Shown piece by piece: positions 59,147 to 64,000 of a stretch of 64,000 bases of DNA. The stretch comes from CAVYXZ01 sp965223835 (lineage in GTDB: Bacteria; Chloroflexota; Anaerolineae; Aggregatilineales; Phototrophicaceae): assembly GCA_965223835.1 (NCBI GenBank), contig CBDCXQ010000001.1:4898001-4962000 (forward strand), given 5' to 3'. The translations under genes were made by a program, and so were the position numbers. Below the pieces are notes generated by a model that ran no database searches, was not told the origin of the DNA, and saw only the letters and a program-made list of their open reading frames with translations. The stretch's first letter is position 1. Each line of letters starts with the position of its first letter.

Positions 59147-59234
59147 CGCCTCTGGTCTTGACTTGATTGGTTGGCTAGCGTGCCAACTGCGCCGCTGTAT
59201 TGGCGATATTGTGTGTATTTGAGGAAACCTTAAT

Positions 59235-60488
59235 TTGTCTACAACTGAATCGAAACGTCGACTCGATGCCTATCGAGTCTACTTGCTCATGGTTGGTGGG
59301 GCGTCCCTATTTATGTCGCTCTCTTTCACCATTAACCTGATTTATCAGGCCACAACGGTTGGTTTGGACCCGCTGCAACTGGTGCTGGTGGGCACCACGT
59401 TGGAGATCACCGCCTTTTTGTTCGAAATACCCACTGGCGTGGTGGCCGATGTTTACAGCCGCCGTCTATCACTCATCATCGGCGATGTACTCATCGGCAT
59501 CGGTTTTCTGATCGAAGGGCTGTTCCCGGTGTTCAGTGCGATTCTGCTGGCGCAAGTTGTTTGGGGCATCGGCGCAACTTTTACCAGCGGGGCCAGTGAA
59601 GCGTGGATTACCGACGAAATTGGCGAAGAACGGGCCGCCCAGGCCTTCCTACGTGGCTCCCAGGTCAGTCAGGTTGCGGGCATTGTCGGCGTCATTTTGA
59701 GCGTCACGTTGGCAAGTATTCAGATCAATCTGCCGATTGTCGTTGGTGGCATCATGATGCTCGGACTGGCTGTTTTCCTGATGCTATTCATGCCGGAAAA
59801 TGGCTTTCAGCGTACCCCGACAGCAAAACGAGAAACCTGGCAGCAAACGCTGAATCAACTCCGAGCCGGCATCCGCCTGATACGAATTCGCCCGGTACTG
59901 CTGACATTTATGCTAACCTCGCTGGTGTATGGCCTGTATAGCGAAGGCTTTGACCGTTTGTGGCAGCTTCACCTGTTAAGCAATTTTACCCTGCCCGGCC
60001 TCGGTGCGTTGCAACCGATTGTCTGGTTCGGCATCATCAGTATTGCTGCCAGCCTGTTGGGCATAGGCCTGACAGAAATGGTTCGTCGCCGGGCGAACCT
60101 CGTCAATCCAGGCCGGACACTGGGCATCATCTATGGGTTAATGGCCCTGTCGCTGATTGTTTTCAGCCAGGCTCAGGGTTTCGGGTTGGCGCTGGTAGCT
60201 TTCCTGCTAATGGCGGCTCTGCGCTCCACTGGTGGACCGGTCGTGAGTGCGTGGATGAATCGGCACATTGATTCATCGGTACGGGCAACCGTCTTTTCAA
60301 TGGGTACCCAGATGAACGCCATCGGGCAAATTGCCGGTGGGCCGCCAGTTGGGATGATCGGTAATCGAATTTCAGTACGAGCCGCGCTGGCCGTTAGCGG
60401 TTTGATTCTGTCGCTGAACCTGCCATTGGTCATGCTCGCCAGCCGTCAGCAAGCAGCGATCACCATTTCCGAGGCTCGTGCCGATTAA
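59235..60488 (+). CDS. Major facilitator superfamily transporter
   Basis: The protein has 417 residues from a TTG with GAGGAAA upstream. About 11-12 hydrophobic helices are visible. The loop between helices two and three has GVVADVYSRRLSLIIGD, the MFS motif A (GxLaDrxGrkxxl) with the expected Asp and Arg residues. Helix three to four carries VVWGIGATFTSGASEAWITDEIG, typical of the multidrug/sugar efflux group. A long central loop separates two halves. The substrate is unknown; export of a small molecule is most likely. A possible leader peptide and strong promoter lie upstream. Confidence 0.92.
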   Translation: MSTTESKRRLDAYRVYLLMVGGASLFMSLSFTINLIYQATTVGLDPLQLVLVGTTLEITAFLFEIPTGVVADVYSRRLSLIIGDVLIGIGFLIEGLFPVFSAILLAQVVWGIGATFTSGASEAWITDEIGEERAAQAFLRGSQVSQVAGIVGVILSVTLASIQINLPIVVGGIMMLGLAVFLMLFMPENGFQRTPTAKRETWQQTLNQLRAGIRLIRIRPVLLTFMLTSLVYGLYSEGFDRLWQLHLLSNFTLPGLGALQPIVWFGIISIAASLLGIGLTEMVRRRANLVNPGRTLGIIYGLMALSLIVFSQAQGFGLALVAFLLMAALRSTGGPVVSAWMNRHIDSSVRATVFSMGTQMNAIGQIAGGPPVGMIGNRISVRAALAVSGLILSLNLPLVMLASRQQAAITISEARAD

Positions 60489-60512
60489 CGAACCCATCTT
60501 TGCTTATGTGGG

Positions 60513-60535
60513 GACGGGCCTCAGACCTGTCCTCG
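60513..60535. repeat. Short inverted repeat with GGAC..CTGTCC arms
   Basis: GGGACGGG and CCTGTCC flank a 7-base centre just after the transporter gene. A similar element, GGACAG/CTGTCC, occurs at 62494-62513, also just downstream of a gene. They may be dispersed copies of one small repeat or simply terminators. Confidence 0.4.
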
Positions 60536-60600
60536 CATTACGTTTGCCAATCCGCAGTATTCGATTCGTGTGTTTCCCTGAACACAATCCGCAAAAGCGG

Positions 60601-60606
60601 TACAAT
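60601..60606 (+). promoter_or_regulatory. Candidate -10 element of the sugar kinase gene
   Basis: TACAAT lies 23 bases before the ATG at 60630, with GGGAG in between as ribosome site. Confidence 0.4.
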
Positions 60607-60629
60607 AGATTCAAGCAGGGAGAAGATAC

Positions 60630-61568
60630 ATGAGTGTTGTGTGCTTTGGCGAATTGTTGATTGATTTCGTGGCGTTGGAAAGTGGTGTCACGGTTGGCGA
60701 AGCATCCGGCTTCCAGAAAGCACCCGGCGGCGCACCGGCTAATGTCGCAGTGGCCGTCAGCCGGTTGGGGCATCCCAGCACCTTTCTGGGGCAGGTCGGT
60801 GATGACCCCTTTGGGCACCACCTGGCGGGGGTGCTGGCGGCGGAAAACATTGACATCAGTGGTTTGAAATTCTCTGCTGACGCCCGGACTGCATTGGCGT
60901 TTGTGTCGCTGGCGGCAGGTGGCGAACGCAGCTTTAGCTTCTACCGGCACCCCAGCGCCGACATGCTCATGACGCCAGCCGATGTCGATTTGCAAGTGAT
61001 AGAACGTGCCCGGATCTTCCATTTTGGCTCCATCACCATGATTGGTGAACCCTCACGCTCGGCAACACTGGCGGCGGCCCAACATGCGCTGGAACATGGC
61101 TTGACCATCTCCTATGATCCAAATTTGCGTTTGGCCCTGTGGCCCGACGCTGACGCGGCCCAAGTAGGCATGCTGCGCGGGCTGGATTACGCCAATATCG
61201 TGAAGATCAGCGCTGAAGAAGTCGAATTCCTGACCGGTGGTGATGACATTCAGTCCTTGTGGCGCGACCGAACCCAAATCATCGTCGTCACACACGGGGC
61301 CGATGGTGCAACGCTCCATACCCCTAGCGACAGTCAGCATGTACCGGGCTTTGTCGTCGAGTCGGTGGATACAACTGGCGCGGGCGATGGCTTTGTCGCC
61401 GGATTACTCGTCGGCTTGCTGGAGTATGGCGCTGATTATCGGGCACATATCCGCGAGATGTTGCGATTTGCCAATGCAGTCGGCGCGCTCGTCACCACCC
61501 AGCGCGGTGCGATCTTCGGCATGCCAACGCGGACGGCAGTGGCGACGTTTTTGGAAAATGCGCAATAG
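60630..61568 (+). CDS. PfkB-family carbohydrate kinase (fructokinase-like)
   Basis: The protein has 312 residues, the usual length. The substrate motif APGGAPANVAVAVSRLG (first PfkB signature) and the catalytic DTTGAGDGFVAGLLVGLL (second signature, Asp of GAGD) are intact. The opening VVCFGELLIDFVA and SYDPNLRLALWPD also match bacterial fructokinases. It phosphorylates a sugar with ATP in the cytoplasm, probably fructose or a related ketose. It could serve with the transporter upstream, but the genes have separate promoters. Confidence 0.92.
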   Translation: MSVVCFGELLIDFVALESGVTVGEASGFQKAPGGAPANVAVAVSRLGHPSTFLGQVGDDPFGHHLAGVLAAENIDISGLKFSADARTALAFVSLAAGGERSFSFYRHPSADMLMTPADVDLQVIERARIFHFGSITMIGEPSRSATLAAAQHALEHGLTISYDPNLRLALWPDADAAQVGMLRGLDYANIVKISAEEVEFLTGGDDIQSLWRDRTQIIVVTHGADGATLHTPSDSQHVPGFVVESVDTTGAGDGFVAGLLVGLLEYGADYRAHIREMLRFANAVGALVTTQRGAIFGMPTRTAVATFLENAQ

Positions 61569-61636
61569 GACATAATGCATGGGGGTCAGTTAGACATCAC
61601 TCAACGCCGATAACCTAGAATTTTTTCGGGGGAAAC

Positions 61637-62005
61637 ATGCTTTATTATGGCTGTGACTGGTTGGTGCGACCAGGGGCGGATTATGACCTGATGATGCGCA
61701 CAGCAACCGCGCTGGGCTGTGACCTGGTGCAAATTGATACGCGAACGGATGCGGCGGGCTGCCTCTATTATGTCCTGGCATTAAACGTCCCGAATGAGAG
61801 CATGTTGGCGGATTATGTTCACCATGCGGGGCAACAGGTGGGCCTGACGGACTGGTATCCGCTGGAACAGGCCGATTATCAGCGCGGCGAACTTTTTCTG
61901 GACCTCGATGCCTTGGCGAGTACGCCCGATTTGCTGCAAAATATCTTGAATCGGCTGGATGAAGAAGGTTATCAAAATCAGCAGATTTGCCCGGACTTGC
62001 TGTGA
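61637..62005 (+). CDS. Hypothetical protein, first of a tandem paralogous pair
   Basis: The protein has 122 residues. It begins MLYYGCDWLVR and holds ALGCDLVQIDTR, LALNVPNESMLADYVHHAG and GLTDWYPLEQADYQRGE in the same order as the next protein. It looks like a small alpha/beta protein with two conserved Cys residues. No known family recognised. GGGGGAAA precedes the start. Confidence 0.6.
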   Translation: MLYYGCDWLVRPGADYDLMMRTATALGCDLVQIDTRTDAAGCLYYVLALNVPNESMLADYVHHAGQQVGLTDWYPLEQADYQRGELFLDLDALASTPDLLQNILNRLDEEGYQNQQICPDLL

Positions 62006-62019
62006 AGGAAATCATCACC

Positions 62020-62391
62020 ATGGAATACTACGCCTGCGACTGGATTGTACGTGCCGACGCTCCCTATGGACATTTTGCGACGACGGCGCTGGAACTGGGG
62101 TGTGTACTGATGCAGGTTAAACCCGAACGAGTGGATGATAACGGCTGTATCTACCTGCATTTTGTCATCAACGTGCCCGACGACACAATTTTAACTGAAT
62201 TTATGGACCGCATCGGCACGCATTGGGGCCTCACAAGCTGGTATTTGGTGAGCGAAGCCCAATATCAACGCGGCGCACCCTTTTTTGCCGACCCCGCACT
62301 GAAGATCAATCCACTCCTCGGCCTCGTGTGGGCACAGCAGTTCAATGAAATGGGCCGCAAAAACCAGCAACAATGCCCCGATCAGGTATAA
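62020..62391 (+). CDS. Hypothetical protein, second of a tandem paralogous pair
   Basis: The protein has 123 residues from ATG 62020, with AAGGA ten bases upstream, starting 14 bases after the first copy ends. It shares with it YY.CDW.VR near the start, ALELGCVLMQV, VINVPDDTILTEFMDR, GLTSWYLVSEAQYQRG, and the end motif QQCPD. The conserved points are CDW, the GC pair, the NVP turn and the YQRG stretch. The function is unknown; the tandem pair could form a heterodimer. Confidence 0.6.
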   Translation: MEYYACDWIVRADAPYGHFATTALELGCVLMQVKPERVDDNGCIYLHFVINVPDDTILTEFMDRIGTHWGLTSWYLVSEAQYQRGAPFFADPALKINPLLGLVWAQQFNEMGRKNQQQCPDQV

Positions 62392-62493
62392 AAAACTGGC
62401 AAAATCCGACCACAACTCAACCCTCTGGCTCTTCATTCCCCTTTATAATGATTACAGGGTGTATTTATAACAATCATTATCGAACGCTGTGCT

Positions 62494-62513
62494 GGACAGT
62501 TAGAAACCTGTCC
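62494..62513. repeat. Short inverted repeat with GGACAG/CTGTCC arms
   Basis: Perfect 6-base arms GGACAG (62494-62499) and CTGTCC (62508-62513) with an 8-base centre. It resembles the element at 60513-60535 and lies between the paralogous pair and the zinc-ribbon gene. Confidence 0.4.
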
Positions 62514-62628
62514 CTACTAACAGTATCAGTAGTAGTGACGCCCTTCTGGGTGTCCATTGTGAGCGATTTTGATTGTAATAGCTAACTCGTCCAACATGTG
62601 AAAATTGAGCATAGATTTACCAAACCTC

Positions 62629-64000
62629 ATGGATGAACTGATCTGCCCCCACTGTGGCAAACGGATGCGCTACGATTTCAGCGCCGAGAAAATCAGGTGC
62701 AAGCCCTGCGACTATTCATCGCTGGATGCCCGCAGCGAGGCTATCAAAGCGCAAGCGCCCCGCAAACAGGTCAAACTCACGCACCGGGGTGAGGTTAATC
62801 GCAGCGCGTTGGCGGCCTTTAATTCCGGCCAGGATTATCTGCACAAAGGCGATCCGATCAAAGCGCTGGAAGCGTTCAAACGATCAGCCTTTCTGCAACG
62901 TGATTTTGTGGATGCTCACATTGCGATTGCCGATTTGGTGGACGATGACGAGCAAAAGCGCGAACATCTCAGCGTGGTGCTGGCAATTGATGGCAGCAAT
63001 CCCGAAGCCCTGCGCCGCATGATGGTCCTCAATGGTCGGTTGACCGCCGACGATGTTGACCATACCTATCATCACGACGATCAACAGATTGCCGCGATTG
63101 ATGCTGTCACCGGGGCGGGCGAATCGCTGCTATGCCCGGTCTGCGGCGGCAATCTCACCGTGCATGATGCCAGCGGTCAGGTGGAGTGTAAGTTCTGTGG
63201 ACATGTCGAAGTGCGCACCCCGTCGCGCCAGGTGGGGGCGGATTCACTCGCGATGGCGTTGATCGAACGCAAAGCCCAGCCCGTGCGCTGGGTGATCGGC
63301 AAGCGCATTTTACATTGCAACGAGTGCGATTCCGAGCGTACCATCCCCGCCACCAAACTCACGCATGAATGTCCCTTCTGCGGCTCCCAGCATGTGGTGC
63401 AACAGGATGCCGTCGAGTCGCTGGAACAACCGGATGGCCTGGTCCGCTTTCAGATTTCGAAGCAGGCAGCAGTCACGGCGATTCAGAGCGAACTGCAAAA
63501 TTTCCGCCATCGCATCGCTAACCTGTTTGATAACAACCGCATTGCTGGCGGCGTATTGCAGGGCGTATACCTGCCATTCTGGATGTTCGACGCCTATACA
63601 CAAATCACGGTGACGAAGACCTACACGGGTTCCAGTCGCGACGGTCATTTTGCCATGAAGCAAAGCCAGAGCCGCGAGACCTTTACGGACGCGCTCAACA
63701 ACGTGCCCGTTTGCGGCGTCACCACGCCCGTGCCCACCCTGACACGCAAGCTGGGCAAATATGACCTCGATAAGATGGTCGCGTATGAGTCCAAGCTGCT
63801 GGCGAAGTATCCGGCTGAACTCTACACCATTGACTTTGACGCCGCCTCGCTGGAAGCCCGTGAGATCGTTGCCAAAACGATGCGCGACAAACACAATCAA
63901 CGCGAAGTCGGCGACGAACAGATGCAGATCAGCGTCTTCAGCAACATTCAAAACATGAACTTCCGCTTGCTGCTGTTACCCGTCTGGGTCGCTACCCTCA
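62629..64000 (+). CDS. Multi-zinc-ribbon protein (3' end outside window)
   Basis: The frame is open from ATG 62629 to the window end (457 codons). Residues 6-38 hold a Cys4 ribbon (CPHCG, later CKPCD); a helical repeat-like region follows (ALAAFNSGQDYLHKGDPIKALEAFKRS, tetratricopeptide-like). A second Cys4 ribbon (CPVCGGN, CKFCGH) and a third (CNECDSE, CPFCGSQ) come next. The part beyond, with GVYLPFWMFDAYTQITV, is beta-rich and matches proteins annotated only as zinc-ribbon domain proteins. No ribosome site precedes the ATG. A role in nucleic-acid or protein binding is inferred from the ribbons. Confidence 0.7.
   Translation, partial: MDELICPHCGKRMRYDFSAEKIRCKPCDYSSLDARSEAIKAQAPRKQVKLTHRGEVNRSALAAFNSGQDYLHKGDPIKALEAFKRSAFLQRDFVDAHIAIADLVDDDEQKREHLSVVLAIDGSNPEALRRMMVLNGRLTADDVDHTYHHDDQQIAAIDAVTGAGESLLCPVCGGNLTVHDASGQVECKFCGHVEVRTPSRQVGADSLAMALIERKAQPVRWVIGKRILHCNECDSERTIPATKLTHECPFCGSQHVVQQDAVESLEQPDGLVRFQISKQAAVTAIQSELQNFRHRIANLFDNNRIAGGVLQGVYLPFWMFDAYTQITVTKTYTGSSRDGHFAMKQSQSRETFTDALNNVPVCGVTTPVPTLTRKLGKYDLDKMVAYESKLLAKYPAELYTIDFDAASLEAREIVAKTMRDKHNQREVGDEQMQISVFSNIQNMNFRLLLLPVWVATL

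Noticed and set aside
59001..59222. A 73-codon frame in the transporter upstream region
   Set aside because: It would start before the predicted transcript start and has no ribosome site; the 20-codon frame at 59084 has both promoter and ribosome site.
62786..62797. GGGGTGAGGTTA inside the zinc-ribbon gene, resembling the tail of the palindromic repeat family
   Set aside because: Only 12 bases match and convincing CCCCTCTCC-type arms are absent, so chance is likely; it may be a remnant but cannot be supported.
1..64000. tRNA, rRNA, CRISPR arrays, transposases and phage genes
   Set aside because: Read for on both strands by eye; no tRNA arm patterns, conserved rRNA segments, regular direct repeats with spacers or transposase motifs were seen.

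Overview
The window looks like a chromosomal stretch of a Chloroflexota bacterium, probably of the Anaerolineae type. This is inferred from lipoproteins with TPTP-rich linkers, large GT-C-like membrane proteins, Uma2 and DUF1684 proteins, many TTG/GTG starts and moderate-to-high GC; no rRNA or other phylogenetic marker is present. Coding density is high, with many 4-base or longer overlaps. I found no tRNA, rRNA, CRISPR array or complete insertion sequence.

Layout. Positions 1-6.6 kb hold two large membrane proteins (the first cut by the window edge), a double GNAT acetyltransferase, a lipoprotein and a small AT-rich gene. Five copies of a GC-rich palindromic repeat sit in 4.8 kb here, four of them read in frame inside genes. 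Positions 6.6-18 kb hold coaBC, a universal stress protein, an HTTM membrane protein, an aldehyde dehydrogenase behind a 0.5-kb AT-rich palindromic region, DUF1684 and SDR genes, a TIR/NB-ARC/WD40 receptor-like protein with almost identical repeats, and an M24-fold protein with altered metal ligands.

Positions 18.2-31.3 kb hold the centrepiece, a compact hybrid NRPS-PKS locus. A 1547-residue NRPS carries formyltransferase, remnant condensation, adenylation and carrier domains, with a luciferase-like monooxygenase spliced into the adenylation domain. A 2131-residue PKS follows in the order KS-AT-KR-DH-ACP-TE. A membrane-anchored alpha/beta hydrolase and a convergent Sfp-type phosphopantetheinyl transferase come next. 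The domains predict an N-formylated, possibly oxidised amino acid extended by one two-carbon unit, reduced and perhaps dehydrated, then released by the thioesterase. The transferase would activate both carrier domains.

Positions 31.3-46 kb hold an HNH nuclease with a small partner, a Uma2 protein, a hydrolase overlapping a second aldehyde dehydrogenase tail to tail, an ArsR/AHSA1 pair with a leaderless-type promoter, sixA, a nucleotidyltransferase-fold protein, a triple-SH3 M23 peptidase, an SbcC/Rad50-like ATPase without its nuclease partner, a Cof-type phosphatase and a VapBC-like toxin-antitoxin pair. Positions 46-64 kb hold a second lipoprotein of the same family as the one at 5.3 kb, an M50 protease, a TfoX-C/DUF89 operon, a receiver-PAS-histidine kinase, an amidase, an esterase-fold protein that has lost its serine, a VOC protein, a major facilitator transporter preceded by a possible leader peptide, a sugar kinase, a tandem pair of unknown paralogues and a zinc-ribbon protein that runs off the window.
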